Notes under the pieces: generated by a model | The model's database searches: none | The model's input: the letters and a program-made list of their open reading frames with translations, nothing else | Told to the model about the DNA's origin: nothing | Assembly (NCBI RefSeq): GCF_001660705.2 | Contig: NZ_LYBV02000013.1 | Location: 1 to 64,000, forward strand | Reading direction: 5' to 3' | DNA length: 64,000 bases | DNA from: Saccharicrinis aurantiacus | GTDB taxonomy: Bacteria; Bacteroidota; Bacteroidia; Bacteroidales; Marinilabiliaceae | In this document: one piece after another, positions 53,462-63,030 of the stretch | Layout: the number at the start of each line of letters is the position of its first letter | How positions within the stretch are numbered: position 1 is the first letter of the stretch | Program-made: the position numbers and the translations under genes

Positions 53462-53634
53462 AGTCTAGTAAATTTTGGTGATACTCTATAAAGATGATAG
53501 GCTACATAATGTTCAGGAATTATTTTGTAGCTAAAATGGCTTTTGCGGAGATTAGAATAGTTATTCCTTAAAAATTATATAGATTTGCGCTCTCATTTAA
53601 ACAAAACAAACCATTTCGAGTTATAGAGTCGAAT

Positions 53635-53991
53635 ATGTTTTTTATGAAGAGTTGGTTTAAAATATTGGCGTTTGTAGTGTTGGGAGCTTTCGCGTTTCCT
53701 AACATGGCTAAGTTGCTACATCATTGTGAAGCTACGCACCAGTATTGCGATCATCACCATGCCGATGAAAAGCAGAGCGATGGATTTGCTAGTAACATAA
53801 CAGAGGTTTCAAACCACAATTGTTATATCTGTAATTTCCATTATGCAGGTTTTGAAGTTGAAACGCAGCTTTTTTTAAATCACATTACAAATACTTATCA
53901 AAGGGAATTTGCAGCTCGTTTGCAACGAGGCTATAATTCCATTCTATTTTCATCCAATCCCCATCGCGGACCTCCAAATAATCTGGTTTAG
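53635..53991 (+). CDS. Small exported His/Cys-rich protein preceding a TonB receptor
   Basis: The 118-residue protein has an N-terminal hydrophobic segment (about 6-22; the fourth codon ATG at 53644 is an alternative start). After it come many potential metal ligands: HHCEATHQYCDHHHADE near 29-45 and HNCYICNFHYAG near 60-72, including a CxxC. No family name is known to me. Small proteins of this type occur before TonB receptors for zinc or copper in Bacteroidota, so a periplasmic metal-binding or metal-sensing role is a reasonable inference. The TonB receptor gene begins 181 bases downstream. TAGATTTG at 53580-53587 is a possible -7 promoter element. Confidence 0.8.
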   Translation: MFFMKSWFKILAFVVLGAFAFPNMAKLLHHCEATHQYCDHHHADEKQSDGFASNITEVSNHNCYICNFHYAGFEVETQLFLNHITNTYQREFAARLQRGYNSILFSSNPHRGPPNNLV

Positions 53992-54172
53992 TTAAGTGTC
54001 AGTTATAATGCCTTACCGTTTTATGCGGTAAAGTGCATCAATATATCTGAGCTTATACAATAGTTTATTGGCGTTTATTAAAAACTTGCATAGTTTTTAA
54101 GGATGCCCGGGATACCTATTTCTTAAGAATATTAAGAGACATAGGTTGTATAAATTTGTTGATCAGATTACG

Positions 54173-56539
54173 ATGAATAAGAATATTGTTATTACAATAA
54201 TTGTTCTATTTCTATCTGTAAGTTATGTTTCTGCACAGTTTACTGTTCAGGGTGTTGTTTCTGATGAAACAGGTATGCCTTTGCCAGGATGCCATGTTCA
54301 TTACGGGAAAACATGTAACATAACTAATGGTGATGGAGCATTTACAATTGAGGCTAAGGCCTTAACAGCAAATCTTACCTTTACTTTTATGGGCTATAAT
54401 AGTTTGGACACTTTAGTTCGTTCAAACTCAAGCTTGGATATTCACATGATTCCGTCGCACGAAATGGTTCAGGAAATCTCTGTTAAAGGAAATAGGATTG
54501 ATACCATGAAATCGCGTAAAAACGAAGTTGTAACAGCGGAGTTCATGGCTCAAAACTTGTCGAGCACTTTTATTAAAAGTTTAGAAAGATTACCAGGCGT
54601 AAATGCTATGGATATTGGTGCCAATGCCTCAAAGCCTATTATTAGAGGAATGGGATTTAATAGGGTAGTTGTAAGTGAAAATGGCGTAAAACAAGAAGGT
54701 CAGCAATGGGGAGCAGATCACGGACTAGAGATTGATCCTTTCAATATTGAAACTGCCGAAATAGTTAAAGGTGCATCGGGTATTGAGTATGGTAGCGATG
54801 CCATTGGTGGATATATTAATATTAGTAACGATAAGGTTCCTCTGCCTAATACGGTTTCTGGCGAAGCAAGTTTTTTAACCAAGAGTGTAAATGCCACTTT
54901 TGGTGCATCGGGCGCTGTTGAAGCAAGAGGGGATAAGCATTATGTGAAAGTGAGGGCAAGTGCCATTGATTATGGCGATTATAAAGTGCCAACAGATCAA
55001 ATAATATATTTAGATAGGATTGTGCCCATTTATAATGGCCGACTTAAAAATACGGCAGGTAAAGAGTATGATGCCTATCTTCAATATGGGTATTTGCACG
55101 AAGCGTTTAAATCGTCGATAACCATTAGTAATGTTTACCAGAAATCCGGATTTTTTCCGGGAGCCCACGGTGTGCCGGATGCTGATCGTGTGAAACATGA
55201 TGGTGATTATCGCAATATTGATTTTCCTTATCAAGTGGCCAATCATACCAAGGTGATGAGTAATAACAAATTCTATTTCAACTCAGGTGAGTTAATAGCT
55301 GATCTTGCTTATCAATTTAATAATAGGCAAGAGTTAAGTGAGTTTCATACACACTATGGCAATCAATCGCCCCCAGAAATAGATCCTGATTTAGAGTTAG
55401 CATTTCGATTGAGTACCTATACAGCTAATGTTAAGTATGTTTTTAAGGAAACAGAAAAGCATGCTATTTCCATAGGTTCGCAATCGCAGTATCGCGATAA
55501 TAAAGTAGGGGGTTATAGCTTTTTAATGCCCCAATATCAGAGTTTATCAACAGGCTTATTTGCTAAAGATACCTATACAATAAACGATAAGTTTAAAATG
55601 AACGTAGGGCTGCGGTTTGATTATTCAAATATTGATACCGAGGCTTATTTTGATCCTATTTTATACGATTATTTTATTGCGAAAGGTAGTAGCGCAGAAG
55701 AAGCCAGTTTTTATGCCCAACGAAGCACTGAACTGCATAAAGATTATGGTGATTACAGTTGGTTAGTTGGTTTTGTTTACGAACCAGCTAATAATTGGAT
55801 TACGCGTTTTAATGTTGGCAAAGCTTTTCGAACGCCCACTGCAGTTGAGTTATCTTCTAACGGAATTCATCACGGTTCGTTCAGGCATGAGTTAGGCAAT
55901 GGCGAACTCGATTCGGAAAAGGGGTATTATACCGATGCTAATCTTGAATTCAACAATAGTTTGTGGAGTTTTTCGGTAAGTCCGTATTTGTATTATTTCA
56001 CCAACTTTTTGTATTTGCGCCCAACAGGAGAATGGAGTAGTTTACCGCATGCAGGTCAGATTTATGCTTATGATCAAACAGCCGCAATTGTATCAGGTTT
56101 AGAGTTGAGTGCACGCAGGCAATTGGGTAAATTCAGTGCAGATTTTACGCTTGAGTATGTTTATAATCAACAAGTATCTGATGATCCTTCACAGCGTTAT
56201 CCTTTACCATTTACACCACCGTTAAACGGATTTATAGAAATAGATTATGCTGCTTTTGCCCATTCAAAAGTATTGAAGCAAAGTCGATTTTTTGTGAATA
56301 CCCGCTTTGCGTCAAAACAAGAAAATGTGGCCCGAAACGAAGAAGTTACGGATGGTTACTTCTCGTTAGGAGCTGGTTTTTCAACAAAAGTTAGATTAAG
56401 TAATAAGGAGGTGGATTTAGTATTGCAGGGGTTCAATTTATTGGATGCCAAGTATTACAACCACATGAGCTTTTACCGACAGATAGAAATTCCTGAGCAA
56501 GGAAGGAATATTCAATTACTGGTTAAAGTTCCATTTTAA
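54173..56539 (+). CDS. TonB-dependent outer-membrane receptor, probable metal uptake
   Basis: I use the ATG at 54173 (MNKNIVITI, 788 residues), which gives a direct signal peptide; the frame also has an ATG 9 codons upstream. A carboxypeptidase-like domain (about 25-105) comes before the plug, which contains NRVVVSENGVKQEGQQWGAD and VKGASGIEYGSDAIGGYINI. The barrel ends ...LLVKVPF. The genes on both sides encode His-rich proteins (small exported protein, DUF4625 lipoprotein), which suggests transport of a metal ion or metal complex such as zinc or copper. Substrate is inferred only from context. Confidence 0.9.
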   Translation: MNKNIVITIIVLFLSVSYVSAQFTVQGVVSDETGMPLPGCHVHYGKTCNITNGDGAFTIEAKALTANLTFTFMGYNSLDTLVRSNSSLDIHMIPSHEMVQEISVKGNRIDTMKSRKNEVVTAEFMAQNLSSTFIKSLERLPGVNAMDIGANASKPIIRGMGFNRVVVSENGVKQEGQQWGADHGLEIDPFNIETAEIVKGASGIEYGSDAIGGYINISNDKVPLPNTVSGEASFLTKSVNATFGASGAVEARGDKHYVKVRASAIDYGDYKVPTDQIIYLDRIVPIYNGRLKNTAGKEYDAYLQYGYLHEAFKSSITISNVYQKSGFFPGAHGVPDADRVKHDGDYRNIDFPYQVANHTKVMSNNKFYFNSGELIADLAYQFNNRQELSEFHTHYGNQSPPEIDPDLELAFRLSTYTANVKYVFKETEKHAISIGSQSQYRDNKVGGYSFLMPQYQSLSTGLFAKDTYTINDKFKMNVGLRFDYSNIDTEAYFDPILYDYFIAKGSSAEEASFYAQRSTELHKDYGDYSWLVGFVYEPANNWITRFNVGKAFRTPTAVELSSNGIHHGSFRHELGNGELDSEKGYYTDANLEFNNSLWSFSVSPYLYYFTNFLYLRPTGEWSSLPHAGQIYAYDQTAAIVSGLELSARRQLGKFSADFTLEYVYNQQVSDDPSQRYPLPFTPPLNGFIEIDYAAFAHSKVLKQSRFFVNTRFASKQENVARNEEVTDGYFSLGAGFSTKVRLSNKEVDLVLQGFNLLDAKYYNHMSFYRQIEIPEQGRNIQLLVKVPF

Positions 56540-56611
56540 TTATCACAAATGAAATGCGACAACATAGTGTCGCACAATTATCTATTAAAAAACAATCAAA
56601 CATTTTATATT

Positions 56612-57082
56612 ATGAAGAAGTATTTTTTATTTGCAGTAGCAGCAATGTTTTTGGTGGCATGTAACAACGATAATGACGACGTTGATACAACAAAGCCCGT
56701 TATTGAAATAATAAAACCAGTTGCAGATGCAGGTGAGGATCATATTGAATTTCATCAGGGTGATGAATTCGAATTTGAAGCGAAGTTTACAGATAATGTC
56801 GCTCTTAAGTCTTATAAAGTTGCCATTCATTATAATGGTGATGGACATGAGCATAGTGCCGTAGTTAAATCTGCTACTGAAGAGGATCATGTTGAATGGG
56901 ATCAAGAATGGTCTGGAGATCTTAAAGAAGAACAAGAAGATAGAGTAGCCTTTTTAATTGAAGTTCCTGAAAACGCTGAACCGGGTGAGTACCACTTAGG
57001 GGTTTATTGCTTTGATGTTGCTGGTAACGAATCAACGACGTGGATGGAAATTGTAGTTGAAGAAGAAGGTCACGATCATTAA
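56612..57082 (+). CDS. DUF4625-family lipoprotein with His-rich tail
   Basis: I place the start at the ATG at 56612 (MKKYFLFAV, 156 residues), which gives a lipoprotein signal peptide ending VAC (Cys17); an upstream in-frame ATG at 56549 adds 21 atypical residues. The mature part is one Ig-like beta domain of DUF4625 type (starting KPVIEIIKPVADAGEDHIEF, ending GVYCFDVAGNESTTWMEIVV). It is acidic, holds several HxH or DH(I/V)E sites, and ends EEEGHDH. It is 72 bases after the receptor stop and likely co-transcribed, probably a surface or periplasmic metal-binding partner. Confidence 0.85.
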   Translation: MKKYFLFAVAAMFLVACNNDNDDVDTTKPVIEIIKPVADAGEDHIEFHQGDEFEFEAKFTDNVALKSYKVAIHYNGDGHEHSAVVKSATEEDHVEWDQEWSGDLKEEQEDRVAFLIEVPENAEPGEYHLGVYCFDVAGNESTTWMEIVVEEEGHDH

Positions 57083-57104
57083 TCTTATTATTTAATACCA
57101 ATAG

Positions 57105-57138
57105 CGCCAAGTACAATAATATGTGCTTGGCGTTTTTT
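57105..57138 (+). terminator. Rho-independent terminator of the metal-uptake locus
   Basis: CGCCAAGTAC and GTGCTTGGCG form a 10-bp stem (one mismatch or wobble) with an 8-base loop, followed by six Ts. The 330 bases from here to the next start hold no gene. Confidence 0.9.
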
Positions 57139-57427
57139 GTTATAGGTCATATATTATAAGCCACTATTTATTACTGATCAGTATGGTTTTGATTCAAACT
57201 AGAGAAGTAGCTTATTTGGATAAGATTAATCCTCTAAGGCCAATGTCAGTTATGTAACTATTGAGCTAGTATCAGTTTAGTATACCTTACTTTGGCCGAA
57301 CTCAATATAACTTATTATTATAAATCAATATTGTAAATGAATGCATGCCTTTTGTAATAGATCGTAAATTAAATTGTTTTATTAATTACAATTATCATTT
57401 CTTATAGGGTGAATTTCTTATAATTAT

Positions 57428-57435
57428 TATATTTG
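57428..57435 (+). promoter_or_regulatory. Candidate -7 element for the PAS protein gene
   Basis: TATATTTG matches TAnnTTTG, 29 bases before the ATG at 57465. No -33 element is clear at the usual distance. Confidence 0.4.
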
Positions 57436-57464
57436 CACTGGGAGACTATAAAAATACACCACCT

Positions 57465-58445
57465 ATGATCTATTTTATTTGCTTTTGTGGCATAGCTATG
57501 TCTTGTTATATAGTATGGCTTCAAAAAAAATGTAAAGGCTTAAAGCAACACATTAATACACCAATACGTGAAGAGGCAGAAAAATCAAGTGACTCTTTTG
57601 AAGAAAAGGACGATGAGCGTTTAGCTGAATTAAAACTACTCTCTATTGTTGCCAAGCAAACCGATAATGCCATCATGGTAATGGATATTGAGGGCAATAT
57701 TCAATGGATTAATGATGGTTTTACTCGTATGTATGAGTATACCTTCGAAGCTTTTATAAAGCAACGAGGCACCAATATTTTACAAACGAGTTTTAACCCT
57801 TTAGTGAGACAATGTATTAACGAAACTCTTAGTACAAAACAACCCACGTCATACGAAGCAATTAATGTTACACCTTCAGGAAACGAAATATGGACTCATA
57901 CTTCTTTGTCGCCAGTACTTGATGATAATGGCGAAATAATCCACTTAGTAACGGTTGATTCTGATATTAGTAAGCGTAAAAATGCCGGTGATAAACTGAT
58001 TGAACGTGTTGACCAATTAACAATGAGAATAGGTCGCTTGGCAAAGCAACAATCCGAGATGATGACCTTTACCAATGAGCTATTTGATAAGGTTAGCAGC
58101 ACAAGTAAGAAGATTGGCGAAACAAGCCAAATTGTGAAGTATATTCACGAAATGTCTGATAAGATTAAGATAATGGGATTGAATGCATCTATTGAATCTC
58201 AGTATGTTGGTGATTTAGGTAGTGGTTTTCGTGTAATTTCTGGTGAGATTGTTCAAATGTCAGAAGAAACGAAGAAGTATTCGCGTGATATATCAACCAT
58301 TGTAGATTCTATTCAAGTTGCATCAGATCAATTGAATAAAGGAAAAGACTTGGTGGAACAAGCTTCAGGTGATTACGTTAAATCTGTCGATGATTTAAAA
58401 GAAGAAGTATTACTTGTAGAGGAAGTTGTGGCTGAGCTTCATTAA
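57465..58445 (+). CDS. PAS-domain protein with MCP-like signalling hairpin
   Basis: The 326-residue protein has an N-terminal membrane segment (about 1-19), a PAS domain (about 60-175, with NAIMVMDIEGNIQWINDGFT and the PAC-like end VTVDSDISKRKNA), and a C-terminal helical part (about 180-326). The tip sequence IMGLNASIESQYVGDLGSGF followed by RVISGEIVQMSEETKKYSRD closely follows the signalling hairpin of methyl-accepting chemotaxis proteins, but the helical bundle is short and there are no obvious methylation helices. No che genes lie nearby. It is convergent with the SpoIIE-type phosphatase, overlapping by 4 bases, so a shared pathway is possible. Confidence 0.85.
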   Translation: MIYFICFCGIAMSCYIVWLQKKCKGLKQHINTPIREEAEKSSDSFEEKDDERLAELKLLSIVAKQTDNAIMVMDIEGNIQWINDGFTRMYEYTFEAFIKQRGTNILQTSFNPLVRQCINETLSTKQPTSYEAINVTPSGNEIWTHTSLSPVLDDNGEIIHLVTVDSDISKRKNAGDKLIERVDQLTMRIGRLAKQQSEMMTFTNELFDKVSSTSKKIGETSQIVKYIHEMSDKIKIMGLNASIESQYVGDLGSGFRVISGEIVQMSEETKKYSRDISTIVDSIQVASDQLNKGKDLVEQASGDYVKSVDDLKEEVLLVEEVVAELH

Positions 58446-59632
58446 GGCTGTGCATTAAATTTGTACCCCATAACTAATACATCATCAATTTGATCGTATA
58501 AGCCGCGCCATTTACTAAAGGCTTCTTCAAGCTTGTATTTTTGGCGCTCCATTTTTAGTTTATGATGCTCTAGTAGAATTTCCTTAAATCGTTTGGCCAT
58601 TAATTTCTTATTAAAGCTTCCTCCAAACTGATCTGCATAGCCATCCGAGAATTGGTAAATTAAATCATTATTGGTAATGTTAATTAAATGGTTGGTATAA
58701 GGTCGAATCTGAGGGTAAGGACCTACGGGTATTCTATCTCCTTTGTATTCTATTAATTCTCCATTACGTATGATGTAAACAGGTAAGTTAGCACCTGCAA
58801 ATTCCATTGTATTTTCCGAGTGATTGATACATACTACCGAGGCATCCATTCCATCCTGAACCTCATTTTCGGTATTGTTAGCTAGCGTGTTAATAATGGC
58901 ATTTCTTACCCTATCTAATATTACAGATGGAGTAGTAAGGTTTTCAAAACGAATGGCTTCTCTAAAAAACACCATACCTAGCATACTCATCAAGGCCCCG
59001 GGAACACCATGGCCTGTGCAATCAGCTGCAACAATTATTGTTTTGTCTTCGGTGCGGTGTGTAATATAAAAATCACCGCTAACAATATCACGAGGTTTAT
59101 ATACTATAAAAAAGTCCTCGCCTAAAGTTTCCTTTAAATGTAAATTACTAGGTAACGACGCTTCTTGAATCCTTTGGGCGTAAAATATACTATCTGTAAT
59201 GGTTGAATAGATCTCTTCGATAGATTTTAAATAACGTGTGTTATCATCCAGTGACTTTTTTAGGCGCAACTGCGTCGAAACTCTAATACGAAGTTCCTCA
59301 AAATTGAAGGGTTTAGTTATAAAATCTACTCCTCCAGAGCTAAATCCTTTTACAAGACTATTGGAGTCTGTAGCGGCACTTAAAAAGATAATAGGAATGT
59401 TTTTCGTTTCTTCATCAGCCTTTAATCTTCGGCATACTTCATAGCCATCTATACCAGGCATTACAACATCAAGCAAAATAAGGTCAGGTTTTTTTATTCC
59501 TTTGGCAATTCTAATACCATTTTCGCCTTTGGTTGCCGCAACACATTTGTAATCGCTCAGCGCCTCCCCAAGCATTAGGATATTAGCTTTTGAATCGTCA
59601 ATAATAAGAATTTTTTGAGGGGATAAGAGCAT
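58442..59632 (-). CDS. Response regulator with PP2C/SpoIIE-type serine phosphatase output
   Basis: The 396-residue protein has an N-terminal receiver domain (about 5-120) with acidic pocket IDDS, phospho-acceptor Asp in LLDVVMPGIDGYEV (about residue 55) and Lys in FITKPFNFEELR. A linker helix leads to the SpoIIE/PP2C-like domain (about 165-393): YKPRDIVSGDFYI, IVAADCTGHGVPGALMSMLG and LIYQFSDGYADQFGG carry the metal-binding Asp residues. Such RsbU-like proteins dephosphorylate anti-sigma-factor antagonists in partner-switching systems. No anti-sigma kinase or antagonist gene is next to it. The cognate histidine kinase is not known. Confidence 0.93.
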   Translation of the reverse strand: MLLSPQKILIIDDSKANILMLGEALSDYKCVAATKGENGIRIAKGIKKPDLILLDVVMPGIDGYEVCRRLKADEETKNIPIIFLSAATDSNSLVKGFSSGGVDFITKPFNFEELRIRVSTQLRLKKSLDDNTRYLKSIEEIYSTITDSIFYAQRIQEASLPSNLHLKETLGEDFFIVYKPRDIVSGDFYITHRTEDKTIIVAADCTGHGVPGALMSMLGMVFFREAIRFENLTTPSVILDRVRNAIINTLANNTENEVQDGMDASVVCINHSENTMEFAGANLPVYIIRNGELIEYKGDRIPVGPYPQIRPYTNHLINITNNDLIYQFSDGYADQFGGSFNKKLMAKRFKEILLEHHKLKMERQKYKLEEAFSKWRGLYDQIDDVLVMGYKFNAQP

Positions 59633-59749
59633 AAGTTATAGTTTACCAGTTATTGCATTCTGCTTATTAAGGAGTAAATCAAGTTACTTCTTTAAATATA
59701 AGCAAAATACAATTAAAATGGTAGGGTGTTATTTGGCTATAGTTTATGC

Positions 59750-60655
59750 TTAATTAAATAGGGATTTTAAGATATGAGATGTCATTGCTGGGTTTTCTTT
59801 TAAGCGTCGTATTGAATATTTAAGCCAATCCTTTCCGAAAGGAATATAAACGCGCATTTTTTTATTAGATTTCACAATCTGATCTCTCAAATGAGGGGTT
59901 ACGCCGTATAGCATTTGGTACTCAAACATATCGTTTGATACATTATGTTTTTGTATTAATTTCTTCGATTCTTTTATTAAGAAGTCATCATGCGTTGCAA
60001 TACCTACATATACTTTATTAATGAGGAGCTTTTCTAATAAAAGTAAATAGTTCTCATTTATCTTTTTAGGATCTTTAATGGCAATGCTTTCATCTTCAAT
60101 GTAAATTCCTTTACAGAGTCTGAAGTTTAAGGGAGATTCTGCACTATGTTCTTTGAGTAAATGATCAATGTCTTTTTCTGTTCTATATAAGTAGGCTTGT
60201 AATACCAGACCAACATTTTGCGGGAATTCAGCTTTTAATCGCTTATAAAGTTCTATTTCTAAATCAACACATGGTGAGTCCTCCATATCAATTCTAACAA
60301 AGGAATTGTAAGCACTAGCCAGAGCAACAATTTCATGAATATTTTTATAGCATTGTTCTCTATCAATTAGGAGTCCAAAACTGGTAGGTTTAAGCGAATA
60401 CGTTCCTTCTACATTCTTATTTTCGAAGGTATTAATTATATCAAGATATTGTCTTTTATAATAATCCGCTTGCGACATGTTTTCTATAAACTCACCAAGT
60501 AAATCAATGGTGACATTAATCCCTTGGTTGTTTAATTTTTGGGATACTTTAATAGCATCGGAGAGTGAATCACCAGCGATATACTTTTTAGAGAACATCC
60601 AAACAAATTTCTTTGGAAGATGCGGCAAAATGGCTGTTATTACTTTACTTATCAT
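59750..60655 (-). CDS. prodh: Proline dehydrogenase
   Basis: The 301-residue protein matches the monofunctional PRODH barrel: NNQGINVTIDLLGEF (about 45-59), FVRIDMEDSPCVDLEIELYK (about 118-137), VGLVLQAYLYRTEKDI, LNFRLCKGIYIE, and late FEYQMLYGV and VYIPFGKDWLKYSIRRL. It oxidises proline to pyrroline-5-carboxylate using FAD. The P5C dehydrogenase gene is not in this window. The gene stands alone, 96 bases before the carboxylase terminator region on the same strand. Confidence 0.93.
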   Translation of the reverse strand: MISKVITAILPHLPKKFVWMFSKKYIAGDSLSDAIKVSQKLNNQGINVTIDLLGEFIENMSQADYYKRQYLDIINTFENKNVEGTYSLKPTSFGLLIDREQCYKNIHEIVALASAYNSFVRIDMEDSPCVDLEIELYKRLKAEFPQNVGLVLQAYLYRTEKDIDHLLKEHSAESPLNFRLCKGIYIEDESIAIKDPKKINENYLLLLEKLLINKVYVGIATHDDFLIKESKKLIQKHNVSNDMFEYQMLYGVTPHLRDQIVKSNKKMRVYIPFGKDWLKYSIRRLKENPAMTSHILKSLFN

Positions 60656-60810
60656 GCAATATGTATTTGAGATTATTTATTAATTAGGTATGATCTCAAT
60701 TTCATTATTTTGCATAAAATAAAAAATGATAATTCTCACAAAGTGCTGAATGTTAGTTAAATGTGACTATTGTCATATTTGTGTTGACTGTGATTCTTTA
60801 ACGTATAAGC

Positions 60811-60842
60811 AAAAAAAAGGAGCCTGATAATCAGACTCCTTA
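60811..60842 (-). terminator. Rho-independent terminator of the acyl-CoA carboxylase operon
   Basis: On the minus strand AAGGAGTCTGA and TCAGGCTCCTT form an 11-bp stem (one G-U pair) with loop TTA, followed by a run of eight Ts. It lies 24 bases after the biotin carrier stop. Confidence 0.92.
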
Positions 60843-60865
60843 AATCAAAAAAAAGATTGATGTTA

Positions 60866-61387
60866 TTATTTTAAAGGCTCAATTTCAAACAATAATTGAT
60901 CTTTCATTACAGTTTCTTCAGCCTTAACATGAATTGATTTTACTTTACCATTAATCGGACTAGTAATTTCATTTTGCATCTTCATGGCTTCTAAAATCAT
61001 TACAGGTTCACCCTTATGAACTTCAGCGCCTTCGCCAACAAGAGCTACTACAATTTCGCCAGGCAATGGTGCATTTACTTTCTCAACTTTTGGTCCTGCT
61101 TTTTTACTTAATTTTGCCTTTCTTTTGCTAGCAATTTCAGTATCAATAGTAAACGTATAAGTGTTACCATTAATCATCACGCTTACCTCATTCTGCTTTA
61201 AGCTAACAATTTCGCCAACATGAGATTTCTTTTCACCTTTTATTAAAAATTCCTCTTCGTTTAAAGGTTCTATTTCAACGTGAGATTTTTTATTATTAAT
61301 TTTATTAATCTTCTTATCCTTAACCTGAACTGTAACTTTCTGTTCTCCAGTTAAAGTGTAATTTTTTGTATGATGTATAAGTCTCAT
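60866..61387 (-). CDS. Biotin carboxyl carrier subunit of acyl-CoA carboxylase
   Basis: The 173-residue protein ends in a biotinyl domain (about 100-172) with the biotin attachment Lys136 in EAMKMQNEI, preceded by VNAPLPGEIVVALVGEGAEV. The first 95 residues are a Lys-rich, beta-rich part without a name I recognise, as commonly seen in propionyl-CoA carboxylase or decarboxylase gamma-like carriers of Bacteroidota. It is the last gene of the operon with the biotin carboxylase (66 bases upstream) and the carboxyltransferase. Confidence 0.93.
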   Translation of the reverse strand: MRLIHHTKNYTLTGEQKVTVQVKDKKINKINNKKSHVEIEPLNEEEFLIKGEKKSHVGEIVSLKQNEVSVMINGNTYTFTIDTEIASKRKAKLSKKAGPKVEKVNAPLPGEIVVALVGEGAEVHKGEPVMILEAMKMQNEITSPINGKVKSIHVKAEETVMKDQLLFEIEPLK

Positions 61388-61453
61388 AATAAATGTAATT
61401 ACAAATTACTAAGTTTTTATTTGAGTATAAAACGAAGGTTATTAACCAACTAT

Positions 61454-62947
61454 TTAATTACCCTTAATTTTTTTACTCATTGCCCAGGCTGAAACAGATT
61501 TGTCAGATAATGTATCCGAATTAATCTTTTCCTGCTCATTAAGGTATGCTTGCATTGCTAATGCTGCAGCTGCCACAAGTTCATCATCTTCTTGATAAAA
61601 GCTCTGCTCTAAGTCAGTTTCAATAAATGATGTGTTATAATTACCCTTAACAAATGAAGGTGTTCTCATTACTTGCTTAAAGAATGGTAGCGTAGTTTTT
61701 ACTCCCTTAATTGTAGTGCTGTTTAACACAGATCTACAGTTTTTAATTGCCTCAGATCTGTTTTTGCCAGTTATAATTAATTTGGCAACCAAGGAATCAA
61801 AAGAAGAAATAACCACTTTGCCAACTTGGTAACCCGAATCAACACGTAAACATTTCTTGTTAGGGATATCCATTTGCTCAATTAAACCTGTTGAAGGAGC
61901 GAAACCCGATTGTACATCTTCAGCATTAACTCTTAACTCAATAGCCCATCCATTAATTTTGATATCTTCTTGCTTGATATCCATAGCTTCACCTTGAGCA
62001 ATTTTAATTTGCTGCTCAATAATATCGAAGCCAGTAATTTCTTCAGTAATTGGATGTTCTACTTGAACGCGTGTATTCATTTCCATGAAGTAATGGTTCA
62101 AGTCTTTGTCAAGTAAGAACTCAACAGTACCTGCACTGTAATATCCGGTAGCCTCACAAAGGCGCACTGCATCTGCTCCAATTTTGGCTCTCAACTCTTC
62201 AGTTAAAGCCGATGAGGGGGCTTCTTCAAGTAACTTTTGGTGCTTTCGCTGTATGCTACACTCTCTTTCAAAAAGATGAACTACATTCCCTTTTTTATCA
62301 GCTAAAACTTGAAATTCTACGTGACGTGGATTCTCAACAAACTTTTCGATAAGCATTGCATCGTTATCGAATAAAGATTTTGCCTCGTTGGTTGCGAGTT
62401 TATACATCAGCGCAAGCTCGCTTTTTTTACGAACAACACGCATTCCTTTTCCACCACCTCCAGCAACTGCTTTTAGCATAACTGGATATCCAATTTCTTC
62501 AGAGGTACGTTCTGCTTCTTCTAGAGTAGAGATTACGCCCTTACTTCCTAATAAAACAGGTACCTTATTTTTAATCGCCATATTTCTGGCCAGCCCTTTA
62601 TTACCCATCTGATTAATGGCTTTAGAAGAAGGTCCAATGAATATGATATTGTTACGTTCGCATTCTCTTGGTAAATATGGGTTTTCAGATAAGAAACCAT
62701 ATCCTGGATGTATGGCATCAATTTTATTTTCTAATGCCACTTCAATTAATTTATCAATATTAGTATAAACATTGATAAATGTATTATCTGATACATCAAT
62801 CACCTCATCCGCATGCTCAATATGTAATGCATTTGGCTCATGGTGAGATAAAAACATATAGGTTTTAATACCCATAGATTTTGCTGTGCGTGCAATTCTA
62901 ATGGCTATTTCGCCTCTATTTGCAATTAAAATCGATTTAATCTTCAT
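61454..62947 (-). CDS. accC/pccA: Biotin carboxylase subunit of acyl-CoA carboxylase
   Basis: The 497-residue protein has the biotin carboxylase layout: N-terminal SILIANRGEIAIRIARTAKS, IHPGYGFLSENPYLPRECER, the ATP-grasp glycine loop LKAVAGGGGKGMRVV (about 165), the catalytic EMNTRVQVEHPITEEITGFD (about 295-315), and the C-terminal B-domain. It carboxylates biotin on the carrier with ATP and bicarbonate. The C-terminal tail of about 45 residues beyond the core is slightly longer than in E. coli AccC. Together with the flanking genes it forms a three-subunit acyl-CoA carboxylase, probably for propionyl-CoA. Confidence 0.95.
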   Translation of the reverse strand: MKIKSILIANRGEIAIRIARTAKSMGIKTYMFLSHHEPNALHIEHADEVIDVSDNTFINVYTNIDKLIEVALENKIDAIHPGYGFLSENPYLPRECERNNIIFIGPSSKAINQMGNKGLARNMAIKNKVPVLLGSKGVISTLEEAERTSEEIGYPVMLKAVAGGGGKGMRVVRKKSELALMYKLATNEAKSLFDNDAMLIEKFVENPRHVEFQVLADKKGNVVHLFERECSIQRKHQKLLEEAPSSALTEELRAKIGADAVRLCEATGYYSAGTVEFLLDKDLNHYFMEMNTRVQVEHPITEEITGFDIIEQQIKIAQGEAMDIKQEDIKINGWAIELRVNAEDVQSGFAPSTGLIEQMDIPNKKCLRVDSGYQVGKVVISSFDSLVAKLIITGKNRSEAIKNCRSVLNSTTIKGVKTTLPFFKQVMRTPSFVKGNYNTSFIETDLEQSFYQEDDELVAAAALAMQAYLNEQEKINSDTLSDKSVSAWAMSKKIKGN

Positions 62948-63030
62948 TATAATTTTTTTTTACAGACGACTGATTGCTTAAAAGTTACATCAATCCTGTT
63001 GAAATTCAGTAAGTATGACCTTTAAATTTT

